Origin: Rossellomorea marisflavi
GTDB lineage: Bacteria; Bacillota; Bacilli; Bacillales; Bacillaceae_B
Length of the DNA: 64,000 nt
Reading direction: 5' to 3'
NCBI RefSeq assembly: GCF_022170785.1
Contig: NZ_CP081870.1
Coordinates: 3,584,001-3,648,000 of the forward strand
Part shown: piece after piece, positions 47,501 to 55,607 of the stretch
Layout: every line of letters begins with the position of its first letter
How positions within the stretch are numbered: position 1 is the stretch's first letter
Translations under genes and position numbers: made by a program
The notes under the pieces: model-generated
The model's database searches: none
What the model was told of the DNA's origin: nothing
The model's input: only the letters and a program-made list of their open reading frames with translations

Positions 47501-48349
47501 GTCACTGTCTATGACATCTGTCGGAGGGAAGATATCCTTGCCGATCACTAGAGCTTCAGGAAGCTCGTTACCAGAAGATTGGACAACGACATTCCCGTTT
47601 TGGGAATTGATTTCTGTCGTGGTAAGGTCGGTTTGAAGCTTTTCCGCATAGCCATCAAGGACCCATTCTTTCACCTGTCCGTCAACCTTCACGGCATCTC
47701 CTGTACGGACTCCGTGGGACGGTTTATAGACCAAGATCCCTTCAGATGTCTTCTCGTTATCATCAGGCTGATCATCTTGCATGTAGAAATTGCTTCCATC
47801 CACGACGTGAGTGACGATTCCTTCTACCTCTTTGACGTTCTTGAGGTTGTAAGGGGACGTATGACTTTCACCTTGGATGTCATGGATACGAAGTCCTTCG
47901 ATCCCTTCGAACGGATCGGGTTCTCCCGGCTCCGCACCATCAACGGTGATGGCCGTCGGGTTTTTCAGCCCGGGTACGTTGAAATAGGCTGTAAGCTGAC
48001 CCGTCACGACGATTTTTTCGCCGATCATATCCGGGTTGGTCTGCAGACCGAACTGCGCGCGGAATGAGCTTGGAAGCTGTACCGGCAAAATCTTCGCTGG
48101 ATCCGTCTCATTTGCCGAATCGGCTATGGCAATATTGAAATCATTACTGAAAGGAGCTTTCGTATTATAATTGGAACCAGATATCGTGTGACCCACGATG
48201 TATCCAGTGACCGTTCCGTTGCCTGTGTTGTTATCGATGGCTTCCTGTACCGTCATGGTGCCGGCTGCACCAGCTGCGGCAGGAAGCATGGCAATCAACA
48301 TGACAAAAACGGTCATCAAAGCGAATAATGGCTTTTTCATGGTTTTCAC
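44555..48349 (-). CDS. Giant secreted nuclease/5'-nucleotidase, YhcR-like, three catalytic modules
   Basis: A 1264-residue protein, GTG start after AGGAGG. A signal peptide (residues 1-29, ending AGAAG) is followed by OB-fold/DUF6359-type modules (~30-400). Next is an endonuclease/exonuclease/phosphatase domain (~410-710: SYNIENF, NHFNSKGGD, GDLNDFEFS, SDHDALV). A 5'-nucleotidase metallophosphatase (~730-950: LHTNDSHAHVE, GNHEFDKDS, GGHSHTAL) is followed by its C-terminal domain (NGGGIRAS, TNAFTADGGDGYS). The domain set matches YhcR, which digests extracellular DNA/RNA and dephosphorylates the nucleotides. The tail is odd: a Gly/Asp-rich linker and a basic amphipathic helix with two cysteines (WLCKLLGVCGRP) replace an LPXTG sorting signal. 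A perfect cre site is upstream. Confidence 0.9.
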   Translation of the reverse strand: MKTMKKPLFALMTVFVMLIAMLPAAAGAAGTMTVQEAIDNNTGNGTVTGYIVGHTISGSNYNTKAPFSNDFNIAIADSANETDPAKILPVQLPSSFRAQFGLQTNPDMIGEKIVVTGQLTAYFNVPGLKNPTAITVDGAEPGEPDPFEGIEGLRIHDIQGESHTSPYNLKNVKEVEGIVTHVVDGSNFYMQDDQPDDNEKTSEGILVYKPSHGVRTGDAVKVDGQVKEWVLDGYAEKLQTDLTTTEINSQNGNVVVQSSGNELPEALVIGKDIFPPTDVIDSDGLEEFNPDVDAIDFYESIEGMRISLEDPTVTGPQKYGELPVITEQVEGKNYTKEGAPLLTADNQNPERMFIQLQDRNFVAKTGDQFEGTVTGVVSYSFSNFKILVNDDELPALNEREFTLETTTIEKDDEKLTIASYNIENFDASDATKRDKLAKSMVENLGSPDIIGLVEVLDDSGTKDDGTVKADGNYKALSDASVKFGGPAYEWTEIAPQDKQDGGVPGGNIRVGYLYNPERVTLAEGEKGDQTTAVGYEDGSLTLNPGRIDPTNDAFRSSRKSLAAQFDFNGEDVIVIANHFNSKGGDEPLFGRNQPPTLGSETQRLKIAEVINGFVSDIESKNEDANVVVLGDLNDFEFSAPLQKLKGEELTNLIETLPANERYTYSYQGNAQVLDHMLVSNRLADQAEFDIVNFNSPYMEEHGRASDHDALVAQLDLNAQQEPEEPKDFDLSILHTNDSHAHVEQYPRLVTALDDLRKPNSLLVDAGDVFSGTLYFRQYLGLADLSFMNDLNFDAMTFGNHEFDKDSNILANFIKEMKFPMVSSNVNVTADKDLSPLYKDEIGDPAEGGKIYPAIIKEIDGEKVGIFGLTTPDTSFLANPSEDIVFEDVVESSNATISMLQEEGVNKIVVLSHLGYGPDQDLAEEVDGIDVIVGGHSHTALKEPTFVEKDEPTLIVQTGEYLNNIGNLDVTFDPDGVIKEYKGELVPLANYEKDPEAEAKVQEFKAPLDELMSEVVGSSDVPLNGERADVRTKETNLGNLITDGMVAKANESVKTHIAFQNGGGIRASIGEGDITLGDVLTTLPFGNNLVAIDLTGEEIKQALEHSVSAVESGEGRFLQVSGIKFKYDVNQPVGERVWSVDVKTDNGFEKLDPAAMYTVATNAFTADGGDGYSMLKEAKDDGRMTELFQVDFEVMTEYLEKNSPVSPELEDRIVQEVKQDNPGDGGGDDGDGDDDGHGGWGDQIRDIIKKLKNWLCKLLGVCGRP

Positions 48350-48453
48350 TATTTCTTTCCTCCTCCGAATTCAACAATCGGAAATGAGCTGATATCGTCA
48401 TTATGTGCCCATTTCAATAAACCTACCCTCGAATAACCCTGTACCTCCAAAAA

Positions 48454-48467
48454 TGTAAGCGCTTTCT
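48454..48467. promoter_or_regulatory. Catabolite-responsive element (cre)
   Basis: TGTAAGCGCTTTCT fits the cre consensus TGWAARCGYTWNCW at every position. It lies 105 bp upstream of the YhcR-like start, so CcpA repression in rich carbon is likely. Confidence 0.8.
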
Positions 48468-48936
48468 TTCATCTACATTCCTTTTGCCGATGAACCCGAT
48501 TCTCTCTCTGCATATAGGTCCGGCAACCCACCACCGATCCTTTCCTCCCGCATGGTTTGAGCGGAACATACCAAGTTTCCCATTTAATATATCATTTTTC
48601 TGTCGAAGATTAAGGAATAATGAAAAGATTAACAAAAATGAGACGATTGGTTTATAAATCCTTCATATTCAATTGTGTTTTTTTAGTGAAATAGTCTTAC
48701 ATTTGGTAAGACTTCTTTACAAATTTGGTATTCCGTAAGTAGAAATACAAGCTTCTGAACGTTTCACTCTCGTCGTCCTTAGGTAGAAGTGTTTATTTCA
48801 GATCATGAATAAGTATTGGTTCATTCCCTCCCAGGATGTGATGAGATTTAGTTTCCTCCCTCCTCTAGTAAAAGAAGTCTCCCAAACTGAAATCACAACC
48901 AGATAAAATTATTTTTGTTGTTTTTTCCACTTCAAC

Positions 48937-48979
48937 AATGTAATATATATCTTACATAAAGCAATATATATATTACATT
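48937..48979 (+). promoter_or_regulatory. 14-bp perfect inverted repeat, probable operator of the XRE gene
   Basis: AATGTAATATATAT (48937-48950) and ATATATATTACATT (48966-48979) are exact reverse complements, 15 bp apart, ending 12 bp before the XRE start codon. A TTACAT half-site recurs in the spacer. Confidence 0.7.
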
Positions 48980-48991
48980 TGAGGTGAAGCA

Positions 48992-49192
48992 ATGAAAACA
49001 AAGGTCAAGGAGGCCAGAATGGAGAAAGGAATGACACAGGCAGAGCTTGCCAGGCGGGTTAATGCGACACGACAGACAATCGGCCTGATTGAAAAGGGAT
49101 CGTACAATCCAAGCCTTCAGCTCTGTCTCGCCATATGCAAAGCCGTAGGAAAGACACTGGACGAATTATTTTGGGAGGATGATGAACAATGA
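48992..49192 (+). CDS. Small XRE-family repressor (66 residues)
   Basis: A single helix-turn-helix domain: MTQAELARRVNATRQTIGLI then KGSYNPSLQLCLAICKAVGK, with the acidic tail DELFWEDDEQ. It belongs to the YvaO/YozG-type minimal repressors that sit ahead of a membrane protein gene. Ribosome site GAGGTG. It overlaps the next gene by ATGA, and a long inverted repeat lies directly upstream, suggesting autorepression. Confidence 0.9.
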   Translation: MKTKVKEARMEKGMTQAELARRVNATRQTIGLIEKGSYNPSLQLCLAICKAVGKTLDELFWEDDEQ

Positions 49193-49653
49193 GTTGGTTG
49201 ACAATGTTTTTACCAGAGGATGAATACAAACAAAAGAGATTGTTATCATTTTTAGCAGAAGCGGCCGTCATCGCTTTTCTAACGACATTGATCGGGGCAG
49301 CATTGACTCGCTTGACAAGCATACGTGCGCTTGCATCAGAAAAATCATTCCTGATCATAGCAGCCGTCCTGATCCTCTATCCTCTCCTCCGCTACATCCT
49401 TTCAGGCATAGAGTACGCGGACATCTTCACATCACAGCAATACAAAAAACAGATGAAGCACATCACCTTCCGCTCCATCATATTCTTCATCCTGTTCAAC
49501 CTGATCTATGCCACCGCTACCGAGCACCATGGATGGTCCACCATCATCGAAACCGCGGGCCTCGCCCTCATCTTCATGACCCTGCTCTTCTTGATCGACA
49601 TAAGCTCACTCACCGTCTCCTACAAGAAAAACAAAAACCTTGAAACAGACTGA
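49189..49653 (+). CDS. Four-helix membrane protein coupled to the XRE repressor
   Basis: A 154-residue protein with four transmembrane segments (about residues 20-42, 53-73, 92-110, 120-142). A cytoplasmic middle loop is rich in polar residues (GIEYADIFTSQQYKKQMKH). Its start overlaps the repressor stop, so the pair is translationally coupled. Similar XRE/membrane pairs occur widely in Firmicutes (DUF3278/DUF3796-type); the function is unknown. It is followed by its own terminator. Confidence 0.75.
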   Translation: MSWLTMFLPEDEYKQKRLLSFLAEAAVIAFLTTLIGAALTRLTSIRALASEKSFLIIAAVLILYPLLRYILSGIEYADIFTSQQYKKQMKHITFRSIIFFILFNLIYATATEHHGWSTIIETAGLALIFMTLLFLIDISSLTVSYKKNKNLETD

Positions 49654-49661
49654 AAGCCAGC

Positions 49662-49696
49662 AAACAGGACGTGCAGCCGTACATCCTGTTTTTTTC
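49662..49696 (+). terminator. Terminator of the XRE/membrane-protein operon
   Basis: AAACAGGACGTG...CGTACATCCTGTTT then TTTTT. Confidence 0.85.
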
Positions 49697-49811
49697 TATC
49701 TATTGAAATAGAACTATATAAAGACACGCACCACTCCAACAACTATCCTACCCCAAAAAAGAAAGGGGGGAAATGGATATACACCATTCAGAAAACTACA
49801 TGCTCATCACC

Positions 49812-49942
49812 CGCACAGAGTGCCTTGCAGCGGAGGGGGGCTGACTCCTGCGGAAAAGGAGGAGCGGGGAGACCCCGCAGGCACGAGGAGGCTCAACGCC
49901 CTCCCCGCGGAAAGCAGCCCACCGTAGCGAAAAGGCACGGAC
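49812..49942 (+). repeat. GC-rich intergenic repeat, copy 6
   Basis: CACAGAGTGCCTTGCAGCGG, GAGACCCCGCAGGCACGAGG, CTCCCCGCGGAAAGCAGCCC and CGTAGCGAAAAGGCACGGA. Pairs with copy 7. Confidence 0.88.
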
Positions 49943-50025
49943 CCTTCCAACCACCATCCCTTTCCATAAAAAGAGGGGAACGGAACGGATACCTTCCAAT
50001 CAAAAACCCCTACATGCTCATCTCC

Positions 50026-50157
50026 TGCACAGAGTGCCTTGCAGCGGAGGGGGGCTGACTCCTGCGGAAAAGGAGGAGCGGGGAGACCCCACAGGCACGA
50101 GGAGGCTCAACGCCCTCCCCGCGGAAAGCAGCCCACCGCAGCGGAAAGGCACGGACC
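50026..50157 (+). repeat. GC-rich intergenic repeat, copy 7
   Basis: Nearly identical to copy 6, including the flank CTACATGCTCATC on its 5' side; 214 bp separates the two. The gap 49697-50185 has no gene I can support apart from these. Confidence 0.88.
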
Positions 50158-50185
50158 CTTAGCCATTAGGGTTCCATCCAAAAAC

Positions 50186-50218
50186 AAAAAAAGAGCATGA
50201 CCTAAAAGGCCACACTCC
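50186..50218 (-). terminator. Terminator of metNIQ
   Basis: GAGTGTGGCC-TTTTA-GGTCATGCTC then TTTTTTT on the minus strand. Confidence 0.85.
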
Positions 50219-50224
50219 CAAAAC

Positions 50225-51037
50225 TCATTCCATCCAATCCGGTTTCCCGAACCCTTTAAACTCATCATCAATCACTTTCTCAAACTCATCCGACTCCACA
50301 ACCGCCTTGATATCCTTAGACACCTGTGTATCCTTATCATCCGTATTCACAACCACCCGGTTGCGGTACTCATCCGGCATATTCTCAAGCTGAAGCGCAT
50401 CAAGCAGATCCATATCCGCCGCAAGAGCAAAGTTCCCAGGCACAGCCGCCAAATCGACACTATCCACCGTACGTGGAAGCTGAGCAGCTTCAATCGCCTT
50501 GAACTTCAAATTCTTCGCATTCGTCTCGATATCCTTCTCCGAAACCGTCAGCGGATTGCTGTCCGACTTCAACGTGATCAGCTTCGCATCGGCAAGGATC
50601 TGGAACGCACGTGCCGCATTCGTAGGATCGTTCGGAATTGTGATTTGGCTTCCTTCCTTGATGCTGTCGATGGAATCAAACTTATCAGAATAAATGCCCA
50701 TCGGAGCCGTAGGAACGGAAATCAGCTCGGAAAGCTCGATCTTGTTTTCTTTCGCAAAGTTTTCCATGTAGATCTTATGCTGGAACAGGTTGGCATCAAG
50801 ATCACCCTGTGCCAATGCATTATTCGGCTGGATGTAATCATTGAATTCCTTGACCGTCACTTTATAGCCTTTTTCTTCAAGACCCGGCTTGATGGCTTTT
50901 GTCACCATATCGCTGTAAGGTCCGGTTGTGGCTCCGATAGTGATGTCTTTTTCATCTTTTTTGTCGCTGCTGTTGCCGCACGCCGCCATGAGGCTGACTG
51001 CGATGGCAAGGCCGAGTAGTAATGTCCATTTTTTCAT
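50225..51037 (-). CDS. metQ: Methionine ABC transporter substrate-binding lipoprotein MetQ
   Basis: A 270-residue NlpA-family lipoprotein with lipobox LMAACGNSSDK. The ligand domain has TIGATTGPYSDMV, DLDANLFQHKIYMEN, ITIPNDPTNAARA and the C-terminal EFEKVIDDEFKGFGKPDW. It binds D/L-methionine outside the membrane for MetNI. It is the third gene of an operon headed by a SAM-I riboswitch. Confidence 0.95.
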   Translation of the reverse strand: MKKWTLLLGLAIAVSLMAACGNSSDKKDEKDITIGATTGPYSDMVTKAIKPGLEEKGYKVTVKEFNDYIQPNNALAQGDLDANLFQHKIYMENFAKENKIELSELISVPTAPMGIYSDKFDSIDSIKEGSQITIPNDPTNAARAFQILADAKLITLKSDSNPLTVSEKDIETNAKNLKFKAIEAAQLPRTVDSVDLAAVPGNFALAADMDLLDALQLENMPDEYRNRVVVNTDDKDTQVSKDIKAVVESDEFEKVIDDEFKGFGKPDWME

Positions 51038-51054
51038 TGTGTTTCCTCCATTAT

Positions 51055-51720
51055 CTATCGTTTGTCTACTGCTTTGGCGAAAATGTCGCCGGCATATTGG
51101 ATGACTTGTACAAGACAGATCAAGACGACCACCGTCGTGAACATGACCGTGTTGTCATATCGGTAATATCCGAACCGGATGGCAAGGTCACCGACCCCTC
51201 CCCCGCCGATTGTACCCGCCATGGCGGAGTATGCGATAAGGGAAATCGCCGTGATGGTGACGCCCTGGATGACAGCTGGTTTGGCTTCCGGAAGAAGCAC
51301 ATCCTTGATGATCATCCACGGGCTCGCCCCGACGGATACAGATGCTTCAATGACGCCCTTGTCGATTTCCTTCAGTGCGGTTTCGACGATCCTGGCGAAG
51401 AACGGAATTCCAGCGACGGATAGGGAGACTGAAGCAGCCGTCGGTCCGATCACATCCCCTGTGAGGATCTTCGTCAGAGGAAGGAGCGCCACCAGAAGGA
51501 TGATGAACGGGACCGACCGGACCATATTCACAATGAATCCAACGATGGATTTCACGAAGCGGTTTTCGAGGAACAGCCCCTTATCCGTTGTGAAAAGAAG
51601 CACTCCGAGGGGAAGTCCGATGATAACGGCAATCAACAGGGATATCCCCACCATATACAATGTTTCTAAAAATGCCTGATTCAGATCCGGCAAGATGTCA
51701 ATGATGGCTTCAGGCAGCAT
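51055..51720 (-). CDS. metI: Methionine ABC transporter permease MetI
   Basis: About 221 residues from ATG 51720, which overlaps the end of metN by 11 bases. Five transmembrane segments, with the ATPase-contact loop EASVSVGASPWMIIKDVLLP and the substrate-path motif VRSVPFIILLVAL. It forms the membrane pore of MetNIQ. Confidence 0.95.
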   Translation of the reverse strand: MLPEAIIDILPDLNQAFLETLYMVGISLLIAVIIGLPLGVLLFTTDKGLFLENRFVKSIVGFIVNMVRSVPFIILLVALLPLTKILTGDVIGPTAASVSLSVAGIPFFARIVETALKEIDKGVIEASVSVGASPWMIIKDVLLPEAKPAVIQGVTITAISLIAYSAMAGTIGGGGVGDLAIRFGYYRYDNTVMFTTVVVLICLVQVIQYAGDIFAKAVDKR

Positions 51721-52723
51721 CTTCAAGCACCTCCAGACTTTGCGTACGCTGGGTAATGAATTCGATGGCGGCATCGATTTCGGCGCGTTCTCCGATCAAT
51801 TCCATGATGAAGATCCCGAGTGGCACTTCCTGGATGTATTCGATCTTCCCGTGAAGGATGTTCCCTTTCACGTGGTACCGCTGGAAGACATCGGATACGA
51901 CGCTTTCTTCTGCAATGGAGCCTTTGAATTGGATCTTGATCAAGGTCCCTTTCCTTGCTTTCGCCAAGTGATCTGGCAGGTCGAACTGAAGGATCGTCTC
52001 GATGAACTGCCTGGTCAGTGGCTCCTTCGGATTCGAGAAGAGGTCATATACGGGACCTTCTTCAATGATCCGGCCATCCTGCATCACGGCCATCCGGTCG
52101 CAAATCTCCTTGACGACTTCCATCTCATGGGTGATGAGGACGATGGTCAGTCCGAGCTCTTCGTTCAGCTTCTTCAATAATTTCAAGATCGACCTTGTGG
52201 TATTCGGGTCGAGGGCGGACGTTGCTTCGTCGCACAGGAGGACAGATGGATTGTTCGCAAGGGCCCGGGCAATCCCGACGCGCTGCTTTTGACCTCCGCT
52301 CAGCTGAGCGGGATAGGCATCTGCCTTATCCGATAGACCGACCATGGCGAGAAGCTCTTCCACACGCGGCCGGATCTCAGCCTTTGGCACCTTGGCCGCT
52401 TTCAGGGCAAATGCCAGATTGCCGTAGACCGTCTTTGCCTTGATCAGGTGGAAATGCTGGAAGATCATGCTCGTCTTCTGCCTTGCCGATCTGAGCTCGC
52501 GCGGAGACAGCTTCGTAAAGTCCAATCCGTCGATGATGACCTCACCTGAAGTAGGTCTCTCCAACAGATTCAAGCAGCGGATGAGGGAGCTTTTCCCAGC
52601 TCCGCTATACCCGACGATTCCAAAGATTTCTCCCTTTTCAATCTTGACGGAAACGTCATTGACGCCGATCACAGTTTGCTTTTTCGTTTTATACTCTTTC
52701 ACAAGATGGTTGATCTCGATCAT
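51710..52723 (-). CDS. metN: Methionine ABC transporter ATPase MetN
   Basis: A 337-residue ABC ATPase with Walker A GYSGAGKSS, signature LSGGQKQRVGIA and Walker B VLLCDEATSALD. The C-terminal NIL domain (residues ~265-335) binds methionine for trans-inhibition in homologues. First gene of the operon, 23 bp downstream of the S-box terminator stem. Confidence 0.96.
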   Translation of the reverse strand: MIEINHLVKEYKTKKQTVIGVNDVSVKIEKGEIFGIVGYSGAGKSSLIRCLNLLERPTSGEVIIDGLDFTKLSPRELRSARQKTSMIFQHFHLIKAKTVYGNLAFALKAAKVPKAEIRPRVEELLAMVGLSDKADAYPAQLSGGQKQRVGIARALANNPSVLLCDEATSALDPNTTRSILKLLKKLNEELGLTIVLITHEMEVVKEICDRMAVMQDGRIIEEGPVYDLFSNPKEPLTRQFIETILQFDLPDHLAKARKGTLIKIQFKGSIAEESVVSDVFQRYHVKGNILHGKIEYIQEVPLGIFIMELIGERAEIDAAIEFITQRTQSLEVLEDAA

Positions 52724-52746
52724 TGCGCTTCACCTCTTTTTTCCAA

Positions 52747-52895
52747 TAAAAAATGCCTCTTTCAGCTGAAAGAAGCATCGCATATCGATCATCGACTTAT
52801 CTCTCAGAATGAAAACCATCCTGCAGGAATTAGCACCGTTCCATATGGAGGTTGCCGGACGTCATAGGGCCTGATCCCTCGGTCGCTCTTGATAA
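52747..52895 (-). ncRNA. SAM-I riboswitch (S-box) of metNIQ
   Basis: Minus-strand landmarks: TTATCAAGAGCGACCGAGGG at the 5' end, GGCCCTATGACGTCCGGCAA, GGTGCTAATTCC, then an expression-platform terminator TGCTTCTTTC-AGCT-GAAAGAGGCA followed by TTTTTT. SAM binding favours the terminator and shuts off transport. Confidence 0.95.
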
Positions 52896-52990
52896 TTTGA
52901 ATACTATATAATTTTAGAAGATTTCATCTATATGAGATAATAATGGGTATTTGGTTGGGTGTCAACTACCATTCATACCTATAGAAACCA

Positions 52991-53004
52991 TGTAAGCGTT
53001 ACCT
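52991..53004. promoter_or_regulatory. Catabolite-responsive element (cre) between metN and the two-component genes
   Basis: TGTAAGCGTTACCT matches the cre consensus at every position. It is 155 bp upstream of the response-regulator gene and ~95 bp upstream of the S-box RNA, so its target is ambiguous. Confidence 0.65.
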
Positions 53005-53158
53005 TTACTTTAAGATTAGGCTTGAATTATTTTTGGTCCTTTCGAAATGTTTGCTCATTTTCGCCAATGATTGGTCCCTCTTCATGCTGCCAACACTTTG
53101 ACGAAGCCTGCCATTTTCCATATGATAGGCTTACATCATCATTGATCCGGAGGTCACT

Positions 53159-53839
53159 ATGAACATCCTATTAGTTGAAGACGATAAGACGATTGCAGCA
53201 GGACTCGAATACTCCCTGCAGAACGAGCAATTCGGCACATTTGTTTGCCATAATGTGGCTGCCGCTGAGGACATGATCAACACCCGCTGGACAGAGATTG
53301 ATCTGTTCCTCTTTGATTTGTCCCTACCCGACGGGAGCGGCTATGACCTGTGCTCCCTCGTAAAGAAAAAGACCGATAAACCGGTGATCTTCCTGACGGC
53401 AATGGACGAAGAAGTCAATGTGGTCATGGGTCTTGATATGGGAGCAGATGATTACATCACAAAGCCATTCCGTGTCAGGGAACTCATGTCACGGATCAAG
53501 TCGGTCCTACGCCGCTACGATAAGCAGACGCCTGCCCATTTCACACTCGGCGACATCAAGATCCTTCCGGCTGAAGGCAAAGTATATAAGGGCGGCGAAG
53601 AAATCCAGCTGACGGCCCTCGAGTACCGGCTCCTTCTGATTTTTGCCCAGCACAAGGATCAGGTGCTCACGCGTACACAGCTCCTTGAGAAGATCTGGGA
53701 TGTGGCTGGTGATTTCGTCAACGATAACACCCTCACCGTCTACATCAAACGGTTGCGTGAAAAACTGGAAGACGACCCGCAGAACCCCGGCATCATCAAG
53801 ACGATCCGTGGAATGGGCTATAAGGCAGGAGACCGCTGA
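53159..53839 (+). CDS. OmpR-family response regulator
   Basis: A 226-residue protein. The receiver domain (residues 1-115) has the acidic pocket EDD, phospho-acceptor Asp in LFLFDLSLPDGSG, and Lys in DYITKPFR. A winged-helix domain (~130-226) carries LTALEYRLLLIFAQHKDQVL and TVYIKRLREKLEDDP. Its stop overlaps the kinase start (TGATG). The neighbouring ABC exporter genes and direct GTCA repeats ahead of them suggest it controls that transporter. Confidence 0.93.
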   Translation: MNILLVEDDKTIAAGLEYSLQNEQFGTFVCHNVAAAEDMINTRWTEIDLFLFDLSLPDGSGYDLCSLVKKKTDKPVIFLTAMDEEVNVVMGLDMGADDYITKPFRVRELMSRIKSVLRRYDKQTPAHFTLGDIKILPAEGKVYKGGEEIQLTALEYRLLLIFAQHKDQVLTRTQLLEKIWDVAGDFVNDNTLTVYIKRLREKLEDDPQNPGIIKTIRGMGYKAGDR

Positions 53840-54834
53840 TGCTGAGGAATAAAGAAATACGGGTGTTCCTTGTAACGATCGTGATCATCGCCGTCATCGG
53901 AACAATTTGCGCATCTTACATAAGTCTGCAAGCGTCTGTGGTCACAGCCGTCACCTCCCTCCTACTCATCACAAGCTTCATGCTTTACACAGCCTGGCGC
54001 TACAGGGAAATCGGGAAGCTTTCCGACTACCTTCGAAAGATATCAAATGGAGACTACTCCCTCGACGTTCGGGACAACCATGAGGGAGAGCTCAGCATCC
54101 TGAAGTCCGATATGTACAAGGTGACACTCCGACTATCGGAAAACAGCTCACGGCTCCAGGAAGACAAGCTCAAACTGACCGATGCCATCTCGGATATTTC
54201 CCATCAGCTTAAAACACCCCTCACCTCCATGATGGTCATGTCCGACCTGTTGAGGGATCCGGGCTTGGATGAAGGAAAACGCCGGGAATTCACACGCCGT
54301 ATCCAGGTCCAGCTTGAACGGATCGAATGGCTCGTCTCCTCCCTATTGAAACTCTCAAAGATCGATGCGGGAACGGCACGCTTCAAGAAGGAGAATGTGG
54401 ACGTGTCTTCCCTCATACGGGATGCCGTGGACCCTCTTCTCATCCCCATGGAGATCAAGGACGTAACACTTCAGATTGAAGACGGACCGGCCTCATTTGT
54501 TGGAGACGGGAACTGGACGAAGGAAGCCATCATCAATATATTGAAAAACAGCATCGAGCACTCATCAGAGGGAGGACGTATCACCATCGCCTCTCAGGAA
54601 AATGCCCTTTTCACTGAAATCACCATCACTGATCAAGGCAGCGGGATCCCGAAGGAAGACCTCCCCCATATCTTCAAGCGCTTCTACCGGGGAAAGAATG
54701 CCACGGAAGACAGCGTCGGAATCGGCCTTGCCATGGCCTACAGCATCATGAAGAACCAAGACGGTGACATTGAAGTATCAACCAGCCCAGCGGGAACGAC
54801 TTTCTCCCTCAAGGTTTATAAACATACCATTTAG
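53839..54834 (+). CDS. Intramembrane-sensing-type histidine kinase
   Basis: A 331-residue protein. Two transmembrane helices (about residues 9-50) are separated by a very short outside loop, so it has no real sensor domain. A HAMP-like linker follows, then the H-box SDISHQLKTPLTSMM, N-box NILKNSIEHS, G-boxes DQGSGIPKEDLPHIFKRF and GIGLAMAYSI. Such kinases usually sense through a partner ABC permease, here the FtsX-type protein encoded downstream. Confidence 0.9.
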   Translation: MLRNKEIRVFLVTIVIIAVIGTICASYISLQASVVTAVTSLLLITSFMLYTAWRYREIGKLSDYLRKISNGDYSLDVRDNHEGELSILKSDMYKVTLRLSENSSRLQEDKLKLTDAISDISHQLKTPLTSMMVMSDLLRDPGLDEGKRREFTRRIQVQLERIEWLVSSLLKLSKIDAGTARFKKENVDVSSLIRDAVDPLLIPMEIKDVTLQIEDGPASFVGDGNWTKEAIINILKNSIEHSSEGGRITIASQENALFTEITITDQGSGIPKEDLPHIFKRFYRGKNATEDSVGIGLAMAYSIMKNQDGDIEVSTSPAGTTFSLKVYKHTI

Positions 54835-54849
54835 TCAGGTGACAGAATT

Positions 54850-54877
54850 GTCACTTTCACAGTCACGGAAAAGTCAT
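54850..54877 (+). promoter_or_regulatory. Direct GTCA repeats, likely response-regulator site
   Basis: GTCA occurs at 54850, 54862 and 54873, intervals of 12 and 11 bp (a further copy at 54834). A TATACT -10 box lies at 54888. Helical-turn spacing is typical of OmpR-family activator sites. Confidence 0.55.
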
Positions 54878-54923
54878 TTTAGGCAGATATACTGAAAGCA
54901 TCAACCAACTGGAGGTACCATTC

Positions 54924-55607
54924 GTGAATATCTTACAAATTGAAAATCTGTCTAAAGTGTACGGAAAAGGGGAAACGGCGGTCAAAGCCCTCGACAACGT
55001 TTCCTTCACAGTGAAACAAGGGGAATTCGTGGTCATCATCGGACCGTCTGGTTCTGGTAAATCGACGCTACTTCACATGCTCGGCGGAGTCGATCGCCCA
55101 AGCTCGGGACGCGTCCTCGTCAACGACACCGATATGTACAGCCTGAACGAAACCCAGCTTGCCATATTCAGAAGGAGGCAGATCGGGCTCATCTATCAGT
55201 TCTACAATTTGATCCCGATCCTGTCGGTGGAAGAAAATATCACACTTCCAATGCTTCTTGATAAGCAGAAAGTGGATCCGAAGCAACTCAATGACATTAC
55301 AACCAGACTCGGATTGACCGAAAGGCTCGGCCACCTGCCGAATCAGCTATCCGGTGGACAACAGCAGCGTGTGTCCATCGGCCGGGCCCTCATCAGCAAC
55401 CCGGCTCTCATGCTTGCCGATGAGCCGACGGGGAACCTTGACAGCAAGAACTCCGAGGAGATCATGGAACTCCTCAAAATGTTCAACAAGACCTACAAAC
55501 AGACGCTGATCGTCATCACCCATGATGAGCGCATCGCCATGCAGGCGGACCGCGTCATCTCTATTGAAGACGGCAAGATCTCCAAAGATGAGGTTCTCCG
55601 TCCATGA
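54924..55607 (+). CDS. ABC exporter ATPase (LolD/BceA type)
   Basis: A 227-residue ATPase starting at GTG after GGAGGT. Walker [10 protein letters not shown], signature [14 protein letters not shown] and Walker [14 protein letters not shown]. Belongs to the MacB/LolD/BceA group that works with FtsX-type permeases. It overlaps the permease gene by ATGA. A role in peptide-antibiotic sensing or resistance is inferred from the kinase/transporter module, not shown. Confidence 0.93.
   Translation: MNILQIENLSKVYGKGETAVKALDNVSFTVKQGEFVVIIGPSGSGKSTLLHMLGGVDRPSSGRVLVNDTDMYSLNETQLAIFRRRQIGLIYQFYNLIPILSVEENITLPMLLDKQKVDPKQLNDITTRLGLTERLGHLPNQLSGGQQQRVSIGRALISNPALMLADEPTGNLDSKNSEEIMELLKMFNKTYKQTLIVITHDERIAMQADRVISIEDGKISKDEVLRP

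Larger units (their letters stand above)
48350..48991. other. Regulatory intergenic region
   Basis: About 640 bp between divergent genes. It holds the cre site of the YhcR-like gene near one end and the inverted repeat of the XRE gene at the other. The middle is AT-rich; I see no gene. A 70-codon minus-strand frame at 48423-48635 overlaps the cre site and has no ribosome site. Confidence 0.6.

Noticed and set aside
48423..48635. 70-codon minus-strand frame upstream of the YhcR-like gene
   Set aside because: No ribosome site, odd composition, and it overlaps the cre site and promoter region.
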